DNA from: Paenibacillus sp. BSR1-1
GTDB lineage: Bacteria; Bacillota; Bacilli; Bacillales; Cytobacillaceae
Direction of reading: 5' to 3'
Length of the DNA: 64,000 nucleotides
Assembly: GCF_030403775.1 (NCBI RefSeq)
Contig: NZ_JAQMWQ010000012.1
Coordinates: 1-64,000, forward strand
A program made the position numbers and the translations under genes. The stretch's first letter is position 1; each line of letters opens with the position of its first letter. Under the pieces are notes generated by a model. The model searched no databases, had not been told where the DNA came from, and was given only the letters and a program-made list of their open reading frames with translations. Below are positions 25,932-34,330 of this stretch, piece after piece.

Positions 25932-25943
25932 TTAATTTATCTA

Positions 25944-25976
25944 AAAAATGTCCCCGACTTTGGGGACATTTTTTAC
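25944..25976. terminator. bidirectional terminator
   Basis: AAAAATGTCCCC (25944-25955) pairs with GGGGACATTTTT (25962-25973), between convergent genes. Confidence 0.9.
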
Positions 25977-26413
25977 TGTATCTTTGAAAAAAAGTACAAA
26001 AACCACACGGCATGATTTTGTTCATCAGCTGCCGCTCTTCGAAAAATACTTCTTATTGCTGGATCTGTCGCTTCATCAGCGATTTCTTGATAAAAATCAA
26101 CGGTATGCTGTTCATCCTGCAGGGCAAATTCTAATCCTTTTTTATAAACATTTGGACAATCTTCCGTGATTTTTGGCTGGGGCTGTCTGCCTGTTAAACG
26201 GCTATAAAGCTGGACAAACTGCTGATAATGCTTAACTTCATCCTTACAAATTTCAAGAATTTGCTTCCGTTCCTTTTCATTCGCCGCTAGCTGGGCTAAT
26301 TGGTCATAGCAATTTATCGCACTATATTCCCCATTAATTGCTTTTTCAAGATCAGTAATCATTTTATGAGGCTGCCTGTTTATCGCATCGTAGTAATTTG
26401 TATAAGGATACAT
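25973..26413 (-). CDS. ferritin-like/rubrerythrin-family protein
   Basis: 146 residues from the ATG at 26413 (GGAGG 7 bp upstream). Four-helix ferritin-like fold with di-iron-type residues: EYSAINCYDQL, CKDEVKHYQQF, LQDEQHTVDFYQEI and AADEQNHAVWF, i.e. two E..(D/E)..H sets. Tyr-rich N-terminus (MYPYTNYYD). Similar stand-alone proteins occur in Bacillus spores (YhjR group), but that link is inference. No rubredoxin domain. Confidence 0.75.
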   Translation of the reverse strand: MYPYTNYYDAINRQPHKMITDLEKAINGEYSAINCYDQLAQLAANEKERKQILEICKDEVKHYQQFVQLYSRLTGRQPQPKITEDCPNVYKKGLEFALQDEQHTVDFYQEIADEATDPAIRSIFRRAAADEQNHAVWFLYFFSKIQ

Positions 26414-26747
26414 AACGTGACCTCCGTTTTCATTACTATTTGTATATCTTACGGCCACAGAAGTGTAAAGTGCAGATTATAAAATTTTGTCGACCAATTC
26501 TTTTACACGAGATTACTCATTCCCCGGGAAACATTCATTATTCGACGTCATTCCCCTCCCTATATCCAAAAATGGTAGAAGAATGTCGAATTTCCCTTCA
26601 CATAATAAAAAAATCAGTTTAATATAAAAAGGAAGCAAAAACGGAAACTTTTGGTAACATTATTCGATAAGGGAGCGTGAGAGTCTAGTAGAGAAGCCAT
26701 ACAACCTTTCAACTCGGGGTTGTACCGACTCTTTAGAGTTAAATAAA

Positions 26748-26910
26748 GGCTCTTTTCGTAAACTTTGTTGCTGTTGGAACTTATTAAGGGGCATTTACAA
26801 AGTTTCTAGGCAATTTTCGCAAATGTTCTTACGAAAAGATGCCACGAAGAATCTGGGATATACGTGTTGATGAACTTATACGAAAAACAACAACCTTTGC
26901 GAAAATAGCC
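26748..26910 (-). mobile_element. MITE, copy 2 (163 bp) with 8-bp target duplication
   Basis: GGCTCTTTTCGTAAACTTTG and its counterpart CTTTGCGAAAATAGCC are the ends. TAAATAAA occurs directly on both sides (26740-26747 and 26911-26918), a perfect target-site duplication. It aligns end to end with copy 1 in opposite orientation. No coding capacity. The rest of 26414-26939 holds only a weak ACAACC/GGTTGT hairpin (about 26700-26723). Confidence 0.85.
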
Positions 26911-26939
26911 TAAATAAAAGATTAAAGGGGTACTATGCT

Positions 26940-28682
26940 TTGAAACAAAAACTATTAATCTTCTCAATTTTCGTCCTGTTATTCGCGGGATTGGGGATCG
27001 GAACTAGCCATACGTATGCCGCCAGTTCGGGCTGGAAGCAGGAAAGTGGCAAATGGTATTACTACAATAATGATATGGCGGTAAAAGGCTGGTTATACAT
27101 AGGGAATAAGTGGTATTACATGGATAAAACCGGCACAATGCAGACCGGTTGGATTAACGTGGATAACAAATGGTATTACCTTCAATCAAGCGGCGAGATG
27201 AAAACGGGATGGCTGCTGCTTGGTTCCAGCTGGTATTATCTTAAGTCTAGCGGCGAAAGAAGCACCGGACTACTAACCATCAATTCAAAATTGTACTATT
27301 TTAATAGTTCAGGTGTCATGGAGTCGAATCTATGGAAGGAAATAGAAGGCAAAAAATATTATTTTACTACCGATGGTGCCGCAGCCAAAGGCATCACTGG
27401 TATTCTGGGAATAAAATATCTTTTTAACACAGATGGTACACTTGTCTATGGTTGGGGCAAATTGGATGGGAAATGGTATTTTTCCAATAATGAAGGTGTA
27501 ATTCAAACCGGATGGATTACCTACAAGGATAAAAAATATTTGTTAGACCAAAGCGGCATCATGCAGACGGGATGGTATCAAGAGCAAGGGAAAACCTACT
27601 TTTTCGATAATAGCGGGGCTTTCAAAACAGGCTTAACCATCTTGGATGGGAAGGGATATTATTTCGGTAACGATGGTTCCCTATATAGCGGCTGCTGGTT
27701 TACTGCCGAAGCGAAAAAATATTACGCAAATAAAGCAGGTCAGCTTCAAAAGGGATGGCTGCTTTTGAGTAACATTTGGTATTACCTTGGTGACGATTTT
27801 GCTATGAAATCAGGCTGGATACTTGACGGTGGAAAATGGTACTTTTTAAATGGCCAAGGCGAAATGCAATCAGGGTGGCTGGATAATAACGGCGGGCGAT
27901 ATTACTTAAATTCAGGCGGGGCCATGCAAACTGGCTGGATAAATCTAAGCGGCAAATGGTTTTACTTTAATCAGTCCGGGCTGCTGAAAACAGGGTGGTT
28001 CCAGGATAAAGGAAACTGGTATTACGCCGACAATAATGGCATCATGCAGACTGGCTGGATTACGGTTAATGGCACGGATTTCTTTTTAGAGTCCAGTGGT
28101 GTTTGGGTCCCTGTTTCCCGGGATTTAGAAGGGAAAGTAATTGTTCTCGATCCCGGTCATGGAGGTTATGACGGAGGGGCGAGTGCAGCAGGTGTTCTTG
28201 AAAAAACCATTAACCTGCAGGTCAGCTTGAAATTCGCCGACATGTTAAAACGGCACGGGGCTACGGTTTATTTGACCAGGAGCACGGATGAATTTATTTC
28301 ATTAGATGGAAGGGTCGAATTTTCAAATTCCATTAATCCAGATGCGTTTATCAGTATTCACGTTAACTCGGCAGGAAGCAGTTCTAGCTCCGCCCAGGGA
28401 ATTGAAACCTATTTTAATTCTGTCGACGGGGTGATGCCTGAGGAAAGCAAGCAGCTTGCTGCTTACCTTCAGAATGAAGTCATTAAAGCAACCGGCGCCG
28501 TCACAAGGGGCGTAAAGGATGAGAGCTTCCGTGTAATAAGAGGAAATAACGCACCTGCAGTCTTAATGGAAATCGGCTTCATCACCAATAACGGGGAACG
28601 GGCCAATCTTATCAGCGACAGCTACCAAAACAAACTATGTAATGGATTAATAAACGGATTACTGAAATTTTTCAATCAATAA
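26940..28682 (+). CDS. secreted N-acetylmuramoyl-L-alanine amidase (Amidase_3) with N-terminal wall-binding repeats
   Basis: 580 residues, TTG start with AAAGGGG upstream. Signal peptide (residues 1-28, cleavage near TYAASS). About eighteen choline-binding-type repeats of 19-21 residues (W-Y-Y-L/F, then G.M.TGW) span residues 30-390. Amidase_3 lies at 395-580: zinc ligands in LDPGHGGYDGG, the E of GVLEKTINL, HVNS, and the catalytic Glu in VLMEIGFITN. A LytC-like autolysin with the modules swapped from the pneumococcal order. It follows a MITE and has its own terminator. Confidence 0.9.
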   Translation: MKQKLLIFSIFVLLFAGLGIGTSHTYAASSGWKQESGKWYYYNNDMAVKGWLYIGNKWYYMDKTGTMQTGWINVDNKWYYLQSSGEMKTGWLLLGSSWYYLKSSGERSTGLLTINSKLYYFNSSGVMESNLWKEIEGKKYYFTTDGAAAKGITGILGIKYLFNTDGTLVYGWGKLDGKWYFSNNEGVIQTGWITYKDKKYLLDQSGIMQTGWYQEQGKTYFFDNSGAFKTGLTILDGKGYYFGNDGSLYSGCWFTAEAKKYYANKAGQLQKGWLLLSNIWYYLGDDFAMKSGWILDGGKWYFLNGQGEMQSGWLDNNGGRYYLNSGGAMQTGWINLSGKWFYFNQSGLLKTGWFQDKGNWYYADNNGIMQTGWITVNGTDFFLESSGVWVPVSRDLEGKVIVLDPGHGGYDGGASAAGVLEKTINLQVSLKFADMLKRHGATVYLTRSTDEFISLDGRVEFSNSINPDAFISIHVNSAGSSSSSAQGIETYFNSVDGVMPEESKQLAAYLQNEVIKATGAVTRGVKDESFRVIRGNNAPAVLMEIGFITNNGERANLISDSYQNKLCNGLINGLLKFFNQ

Positions 28683-28686
28683 AGAG

Positions 28687-28739
28687 AAAAAAAGCATTGA
28701 CAATAGGGATGCAAAATCCGTATAGTCAATGCTTTTTTT
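28687..28739 (+). terminator. strong terminator
   Basis: AAAAAAAGCATTGAC pairs with GTCAATGCTTTTTTT (28725-28739). Stem of 15 bp including the A/T arms. Confidence 0.9.
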
Positions 28740-28787
28740 GGTGAAAAAGAAACTAACATGATTAACAAACGTATAATAGTACAATTG

Positions 28788-28840
28788 GGTGTCAGGCACC
28801 CTCTGCGCACATTTGTACGCCCAGGGGTGGACCATCGGAG
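28788..28840 (-). repeat. GGTGCCTGACACC dispersed element, copy c
   Basis: Core GGTGTCAGGCACC at 28788-28800, in reverse orientation, followed by a diverged arm (GCGCACATTTGTACGCCC then GGTGGACC). Similar arm sequence occurs at copy g. Confidence 0.65.
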
Positions 28841-28911
28841 TTTTCAGCTGATCTATTGTAGTTTTCTATTGCATGCACCATCCACTGTAATATAAAAAGG
28901 AGGGTTTCATA

Positions 28912-29358
28912 ATGAAAAAATCGTTAATGATTTTATTTACCGGCTTTTTGCTGATGCTTAGCGGCTGCTCTCTGCTGAATGATGCAAAGAATACAGTCAC
29001 GTATATAAACGAGGCAACTAGTTATTTAGACAAGGCAACTGCTTTTGCTAATGACGCCCCTTCTCTTGCCCAACAAGCTGTAGGAAATCAGCAGGCGGCT
29101 AAAGAGCTTGAAACAATTCTACAGCAGATGAAACAAGAAATACAATCCTTTAATCAACTCCAAGCACCGGATATAGCTGTTGATTTGCACCAGCAAATAA
29201 TAGACCAAAACAACAAACTATTGGATGGAATTAACCTCTATTTAAATAATTTTAATAACGACTTACTAGACCCAACCGTTTTACAAAACACCGAACTCTT
29301 TCAAACCGTTCAGGACATTACCAGCATAATTAATCAGATCAAACAGCTTGGGCGATAA
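28912..29358 (+). CDS. small lipoprotein (DUF6376-like)
   Basis: 148 residues. Signal peptide with lipobox MLSGC near residue 20, then a wholly helical, Gln/Asn-rich body. The pattern resembles the DUF6376 lipoproteins of Bacillus; no function is established. AGGAGGG precedes the ATG. Flanked on both sides by copies c and d of the dispersed element. Confidence 0.72.
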   Translation: MKKSLMILFTGFLLMLSGCSLLNDAKNTVTYINEATSYLDKATAFANDAPSLAQQAVGNQQAAKELETILQQMKQEIQSFNQLQAPDIAVDLHQQIIDQNNKLLDGINLYLNNFNNDLLDPTVLQNTELFQTVQDITSIINQIKQLGR

Positions 29359-29383
29359 TGACCCTTCAAAATCACATACGGAA

Positions 29384-29438
29384 GTGTCCACCACACGCGG
29401 ACAAAACTAAAAATTGTCCACGTGTGGTGCCTGACACT
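29384..29438 (+). repeat. GGTGCCTGACACC dispersed element, copy d
   Basis: TGTCCACC, ACGCGGACAAAA, then TTGTCCACGTGTGGTGCCTGACACT (core 29426-29438). It lies only 2 bp beyond the 3' end of the histidine kinase gene. Confidence 0.8.
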
Positions 29439-29440
29439 AA

Positions 29441-30787
29441 TCATAACTTCCTTAACCAAATTTGAAATACCGCACCTCCCTGCACACCGTTCAGCGCTTT
29501 AATTGTTCCGCCATGTGCTTCAATGATGGCTTTGGTGATGGCAAGTCCGATTCCCGAACCACCCTCTTCACCGCTATAGAATCGCTGGAACACCTTGTCC
29601 ACTTCTCCCGGCGCGAATCCTATTCCATTGTCCATTACTTCTATTAAAAACGTCTTCCCATCCCATATGCTGCTTTTCACGATGACCGCTGATTTTGCAT
29701 AGCGAATAGCATTCCCAAGCAAATTGATAAAGGCCCGCTTCATTTTTTCACGGTCAACCATAAGCGGCTCGGAGATAGCCCGTTCGACAACAATTTCAAT
29801 TTCACGCTGATCGGCTAACGCCGCCACACTTTCCACCGCCTCTTGAAGGATAGTTTCTAATGACTCCCGCTTAAACACAAAGCTTTCCTCGACACTTTCA
29901 AGCTTTGCTAAATAGGTGATACCTTCGACAATCCGCTTCAGCCGCTGACTTTCGGCAATAATGACGTTTAAGCTTTTATTCACATCTGCTCCGGTTACGA
30001 TACCATCTAATATTCCTTCAGCGTTACCTTGAATTGCCATCAACGGCGTTTTCAATTCATGCGAAGCATTTTGAAAAAATACCTTTTGGTCCTCATCATA
30101 CTGCTTCAGCCTCCGAGATAAAGCATTGAAGCTTTCAGCAAGTTCGCCAATTTCGTCCTTCGTCGTTAGACGGATTTCCCTGTTCGCCCCTTTCAACGAA
30201 TAATTTTTCATATGTTCACTAAGGTTGCGAATGGGTCGCGTTATCCCTTTTTTGAAAAATAACCCTAAAACCACAGCAATCATTGCCGACAGCACCAAAC
30301 TAATCAGCTGCGACCTCCGCATCAATCGATTCAGTTCCTGAACCTCATCCAGTCTGGCTACTAAGGTTACATATCCTCGCGTCTTCCCATTTTTTGCATG
30401 GATCGGCACCGTTTCCGATACAAAATTTCTTCTTGGCCTCTGCCTAAATTCTTCTAAGACAGCTTCTTTTAAATCCGTATAAACGATCTCCTGCCGCGCC
30501 GTCCAGATAATCATTTTGGAAGACAATAACCGCTCTGTAACAGCCAGCGCCTTTCGATTCATGAGCTTTTCCTCAATTACCGGTCTGGAGAGAGACGACT
30601 TGCCAAGTAATTGACTCATCACCGTGGCTTCCTTATGTAATTGCTGTTCCGTTTCGTGAATCAAATATCGCTGCGAAATAAAGCGAAAGGATACGCTTGT
30701 AATGATGAATATAATGATAATCAATAAAAAATAAGTGAATAAGAGCTTCGTTCCTAATTTCAACCTACTCATCCAATCTGTACCCAT
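29441..30787 (-). CDS. sensor histidine kinase (CssS-like)
   Basis: 448 residues (an ATG at 30772 is also possible; both overlap or abut the regulator stop). Two membrane helices (about residues 14-36 and 162-180) enclose an extracytoplasmic domain of about 125 residues. HAMP follows, then HisKA with FFQNASHELKTPLMAIQGNA and a HATPase domain (NLLGNAIRYAK, MDNGIGF, GSGIGLAI). Layout and the paired regulator resemble CssS, the secretion-stress sensor, but the sensor domain is too variable to be sure. Confidence 0.85.
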   Translation of the reverse strand: MGTDWMSRLKLGTKLLFTYFLLIIIIFIITSVSFRFISQRYLIHETEQQLHKEATVMSQLLGKSSLSRPVIEEKLMNRKALAVTERLLSSKMIIWTARQEIVYTDLKEAVLEEFRQRPRRNFVSETVPIHAKNGKTRGYVTLVARLDEVQELNRLMRRSQLISLVLSAMIAVVLGLFFKKGITRPIRNLSEHMKNYSLKGANREIRLTTKDEIGELAESFNALSRRLKQYDEDQKVFFQNASHELKTPLMAIQGNAEGILDGIVTGADVNKSLNVIIAESQRLKRIVEGITYLAKLESVEESFVFKRESLETILQEAVESVAALADQREIEIVVERAISEPLMVDREKMKRAFINLLGNAIRYAKSAVIVKSSIWDGKTFLIEVMDNGIGFAPGEVDKVFQRFYSGEEGGSGIGLAITKAIIEAHGGTIKALNGVQGGAVFQIWLRKL

Positions 30788-31442
30788 ATCCCCAAATCGT
30801 CGACACCGCCACCGTTGACTGGTGCTGCTCCAATTTTTTCCGGACCCGCTTCACCAAATCATCAATCAGCCGCCCATCGCCAGCGAACTCATACCCCCAA
30901 ATAAACTCAAGCAGTTCATCTCTTGTAAAAGGCTTCCCTTTGTTTTGCGCTAAAAAGCTAAACAAATCGTACTCCTTGGTCGTCATTTTGATTTCCTGGC
31001 CGTCTTTTTCTATGTACCGCCGCTCCGAATCAATATTTACATCCCTTATATTCAGGATTTGCGTCCCACTAGCGTTCGTTTTCCCAAGCCGCTTAAATAT
31101 ATTTTTAATTCGAACCATCAGTTCACGAGGGCTGAATGGCTTCGTCAAATAATCGTCCCCGCCAAGCTCCAAGCCCAAAATCCGATCAAATTCACCGTCT
31201 CGTGCGGAGACAAAAATAATCGGAATATCGCTCACCCGGCGAATCTCTTTGCAAAGCTCAAGTCCATCGAGATGAGGCATCATGATGTCGATGATCAATA
31301 AATCCGGTCTAAGCCGCAGCATTTCCTGAAAAACGTGTCTTCCGTCAGAAAAAAGTGTCACTTTGTAGCCTTCATTTTCGATATATTTTTGCAAAATATC
31401 CCTAATATTCTTCTCATCATCCACAACAAAAATATGCTTCAT
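30765..31442 (-). CDS. OmpR-family response regulator (CssR-like)
   Basis: 225 residues from the ATG at 31442 (GAGGTG 8 bp upstream). Receiver: acidic residues in VVDDE, phospho-Asp52 in LLIIDIMMP, Thr/Ser in VSARD, Lys in LTKPFSPREL. Winged-helix DNA-binding domain at about 130-225 (TTKEYDLFSFLAQN, ELLEFIWGYEF, LIDDLVKRVRKKL, GYGYRLDE). The stretch SARDGEFDRILGLELGGDDY is close to CssR. Co-transcribed with the kinase. Confidence 0.87.
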   Translation of the reverse strand: MKHIFVVDDEKNIRDILQKYIENEGYKVTLFSDGRHVFQEMLRLRPDLLIIDIMMPHLDGLELCKEIRRVSDIPIIFVSARDGEFDRILGLELGGDDYLTKPFSPRELMVRIKNIFKRLGKTNASGTQILNIRDVNIDSERRYIEKDGQEIKMTTKEYDLFSFLAQNKGKPFTRDELLEFIWGYEFAGDGRLIDDLVKRVRKKLEQHQSTVAVSTIWGYGYRLDE

Positions 31443-31468
31443 CAACGGTTCACCTCGGTTCCATTATA

Positions 31469-31503
31469 TAATAAAGAAGAGATAGCACTGAACACTATCT
31501 CTT
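31469..31503 (-). terminator. terminator after the helical secreted-protein gene
   Basis: AAGAGATAG (31477-31485) pairs with CTATCTCTT (31495-31503). On the minus strand it is followed by CTTTATTATATAA, and it lies between this gene and the cssR-like gene. Confidence 0.75.
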
Positions 31504-31511
31504 CCCCGACT

Positions 31512-32024
31512 CTATTTTAAAATCTCAATCATCTTATCCAGTTCTGCCAGCTTTTCTTTCATTTTTTCATTAATCTTTTGCTGTGTCGCAATCAGCTTGG
31601 AGAACTGTTCACTGCCTTCGCCTTTTTTCAGGTCTTCTTTCAGTGTCTTCCGCTTATCGCGTCCCTCTTGGATAAGCGTCTTCATATCGCTGTTTAACGT
31701 CTTCAATTGCTGCTTTACTTCTTTTGCCTGCTTTATGTCCTCTTTGTTGCCGCTTTGTTTGGCAGCCACTACTAAATCGAGGAGCTGGTCCCTTTTTTCA
31801 ATCATTTGTTTCTTCAGGTCAAGGCGGTCTTCACGAAGCAGATTTACTTGATGAATTTGATCTTTAAATTGGCTAAGCACCTCAAGCCGTTTGCCGGTTT
31901 GTCCTGCTTTTGCTTCTACTTTTGCCGGCGGATTTTCCGCAGCGGAAACACTTTGGATTTTATAAACGCCCCCTAACAGCATCAAGGCGCCTACCCCTAC
32001 AATCAGTCCTTTTTTTAGATCCAT
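31512..32024 (-). CDS. secreted coiled-coil protein
   Basis: 170 residues from the ATG at 32024 (AAAGGAG 8 bp upstream). Signal peptide with cleavage near SVSAAENPP, then a highly charged, almost Cys-free helical body rich in Lys/Glu/Leu/Gln, predicted as antiparallel coiled coil. It looks like a Spy/CpxP-style periplasmic-face chaperone or spacer, but no family motif is certain. Its place between a two-component system and a secreted protease suggests an envelope-stress output (inference). Confidence 0.68.
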   Translation of the reverse strand: MDLKKGLIVGVGALMLLGGVYKIQSVSAAENPPAKVEAKAGQTGKRLEVLSQFKDQIHQVNLLREDRLDLKKQMIEKRDQLLDLVVAAKQSGNKEDIKQAKEVKQQLKTLNSDMKTLIQEGRDKRKTLKEDLKKGEGSEQFSKLIATQQKINEKMKEKLAELDKMIEILK

Positions 32025-32130
32025 TTCCATCACTCCTTTCCTCTTCAGTATAGACAAAGAGTGTGGCAGAACTTCGGGATAAATGTGTGAAAAGTGTGTG
32101 AAAATGGGCTGAGAGTTGAAGCTGTAAAAA

Positions 32131-32175
32131 TAAAAGCCCTGCCTGGAAAGGAATCATTCCAGCAAGGCTTTTAAT
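32131..32175 (-). terminator. terminator after the subtilisin gene
   Basis: AAAAGCCCTGCCTGGAA pairs, with two mismatches, with TTCCAGCAAGGCTTTT. On the minus strand it is followed by TATTTTTAC. Confidence 0.75.
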
Positions 32176-32176
32176 A

Positions 32177-33685
32177 TTATTTACCCGTTAAGGCAGTATA
32201 GGCATTTGCTTCGCCAGAACCGAATAATTCATCGTGACCCTTTTTGCCATAATCTAAGGCTGTCTTTTCGATTAAGGCCTTCACTTGTGCTGGAGTATAA
32301 TTTGGGTGAGCCGCCTTAATGACACCGGCGATTCCAGCTACTTTTGGTGAGGCCATGGATGTTCCGTGTAGGTAGGCGTAGCCTTTATTATCGACCATAG
32401 TAGCATATCTGCCCAAGCCTCTTGGCCAAGTTGACAGTGCCCGATAAGTAAAATCACGCTTACTTAAATAGTCACCAGCAGGGTCTTGTCGGAAAAAGCC
32501 ATCATAAACAGGACCGTTGTCACCACCAGGAGCTGCTACATCAATATAACCATTTCCATAATTGGAATAGAAGGCTAGGTTATCTGTAGACCACTCATTC
32601 GAAGAAGAGACAGTTATGACACCAGGAAGACCACCAGGTGTATTAATGGCAACACCTTTATAAACTAGGTTGTCGCCCCCATAATTAACATTCATATAAT
32701 CCGTCAGTGATTTTTTATCTGCAAAATCCAGCGAACTATTTCCCGCTGATGCAACAACGGTAACATTTTTGTTCACAGCATATCTGATGGCCCGTTTCCA
32801 AAGAAGGACATCAGCAATATCACTAAAACGAGTACCATCAAGGTAATACTTCAAATTATCGAACCCGCCAATTGACATGTTTATTACATCGACGCTATCG
32901 TTAGCTGCTTGGACGATCGCCTCTACAATTGGAGAGGTTGGAGCACTTCCAGATGCATCGAAAATTCGGTAAGCACGGATTCCAAGGTCTGGTCCGACCC
33001 CTTTAATTTTTCCATTCCCGGCTATGGAACCGGCCACATGTGTTCCGTGTCCATTTGTATCTGTTACATCACTTGTTTTGCCTTTTTCTTCTGGAACTCC
33101 ACCAAAATAGCCACCGGCTGGAACAAAGTTCATTCCACCGATAAAGTTTGCAATTAAATCAGGGTGTCCTGCATCAATCCCCGAGTCAATTACACCGACA
33201 ACAGCCTTATGAGTAACTTTCCCGCTCGCTGTTTTAGCTCCACCAGACTCTATGGCAAATGATTTCCCTTTGTTAGTTAAATGACGGATATCCCATTGGG
33301 AGCTCCAATATGTACCGTCAGCATCTGGAGTAATATCAACTCTCTTACCATCTGCTCCTTCAGGGGTACCATCCTCTAATTTGTAAACCCTTTCAGAATT
33401 AGCCGCAACAATAGTTGCACTCGACTTCAACTGACTAAGGAAATTAGGATTTGAGGATCGAACCTCCAACCCGCCAACCTCTGGCATAGCCCTTAATACT
33501 TCCCCACCAGCGTTCTTAATTTCCGCTAGATAGTTCTTCGGTAAAGACTGACTATAAGCAATTAGATAGTTTTTGCTTACAGTCTGCACACTTGCAGATG
33601 TGTGAACACTAGTTGAAAAGCCTAATAGAGACATTGCTAAAACACTGCTGGCGACGATCGCCATTCCTCTTTGTTTCTTCTTCAC
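32177..33685 (-). CDS. secreted subtilisin-like serine protease (S8)
   Basis: 502 residues from GTG 33685, which has AGGAGG 8 bp upstream (TTG 33691 is too close to it). Signal peptide to about residue 32, then an I9-like propeptide (YLIAYSQSLPKNYLAEIKNA) to about residue 115. Catalytic domain has Asp in VGVIDSGIDAGHPD, His in TNGHGTHVAGSIA, the oxyanion Asn region in SAGNSS and Ser in GTSMASPKVAG. Residues between the Asn and Ser boxes carry an unusually long insert. An extracellular protease, possibly serving secretion quality control beside the CssRS-like pair. Confidence 0.92.
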   Translation of the reverse strand: MKKKQRGMAIVASSVLAMSLLGFSTSVHTSASVQTVSKNYLIAYSQSLPKNYLAEIKNAGGEVLRAMPEVGGLEVRSSNPNFLSQLKSSATIVAANSERVYKLEDGTPEGADGKRVDITPDADGTYWSSQWDIRHLTNKGKSFAIESGGAKTASGKVTHKAVVGVIDSGIDAGHPDLIANFIGGMNFVPAGGYFGGVPEEKGKTSDVTDTNGHGTHVAGSIAGNGKIKGVGPDLGIRAYRIFDASGSAPTSPIVEAIVQAANDSVDVINMSIGGFDNLKYYLDGTRFSDIADVLLWKRAIRYAVNKNVTVVASAGNSSLDFADKKSLTDYMNVNYGGDNLVYKGVAINTPGGLPGVITVSSSNEWSTDNLAFYSNYGNGYIDVAAPGGDNGPVYDGFFRQDPAGDYLSKRDFTYRALSTWPRGLGRYATMVDNKGYAYLHGTSMASPKVAGIAGVIKAAHPNYTPAQVKALIEKTALDYGKKGHDELFGSGEANAYTALTGK

Positions 33686-33866
33686 AAGCAAGACCTCCTC
33701 TATATTTGTCCCAACGCTCTTAATTTTAAAACTATTAATTCCCCTTTGAAAACAAATACTTCTCGATAAAGAATGACACCAGACGCAGAACTTGCCTAAG
33801 CTTGTCTTTATTTAAAATTTTCTAGTAAACCGGCAAAACTCCATATCTCGTCAAAATTCTTTTTTT

Positions 33867-33901
33867 CATCAAAAAGACCTCTCTGCACAGGCGGAGAGGT
33901 C
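33867..33901 (-). terminator. terminator after the SemiSWEET gene
   Basis: GACCTCTC (33876-33883) pairs with GAGAGGTC (33894-33901). On the minus strand it is followed by TTTTTGATG. The stretch 33686-33866 shows no gene. Confidence 0.82.
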
Positions 33902-33912
33902 CTACAAATTAT

Positions 33913-34191
33913 TTATTTTATTTTTGTTCCTCTACCACTATATTTCATCTTCAAAAATAATATCGTTAACGCTAAAATCAAGGTAATTAAATTGGCTACA
34001 ATGATGGGGATATCTTTTATAAACAGTCCGTAAATCAGCCATAACAGTACTCCCGCGGTGAACATGCCGTACATGATAAATGAAATGCCTTCCGTGTTCT
34101 TTTCTCTGATCGTTTTAATTGCCTGCGGAAGAAATGAAAGCGTTGTTAAAATTGCAGCCAAATAACCAAAAATGGATACAATGTCCTCCAT
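33913..34191 (-). CDS. SemiSWEET sugar transporter
   Basis: 92 residues. Three membrane helices of the MtN3/saliva fold with the signature FLPQAIKTIREKNTEGIS: the Pro-Gln of helix 1 and the following loop are hallmarks of SemiSWEETs. Works as a homodimer for facilitated sugar movement. Monocistronic, divergent from the molybdopterin enzyme gene. Confidence 0.88.
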   Translation of the reverse strand: MEDIVSIFGYLAAILTTLSFLPQAIKTIREKNTEGISFIMYGMFTAGVLLWLIYGLFIKDIPIIVANLITLILALTILFLKMKYSGRGTKIK

Positions 34192-34330
34192 CGACCTGCC
34201 CCCTAGTAACTTATATAAACCAAAAACCTCGTCTCTGGCACCTAAGCACCTCTTCCATTATACTAATATACAACCCTGCATATCTATTAATGAAGAGATG
34301 GCAGCCATCCTTTTTGAGAGGAGATTTTTC

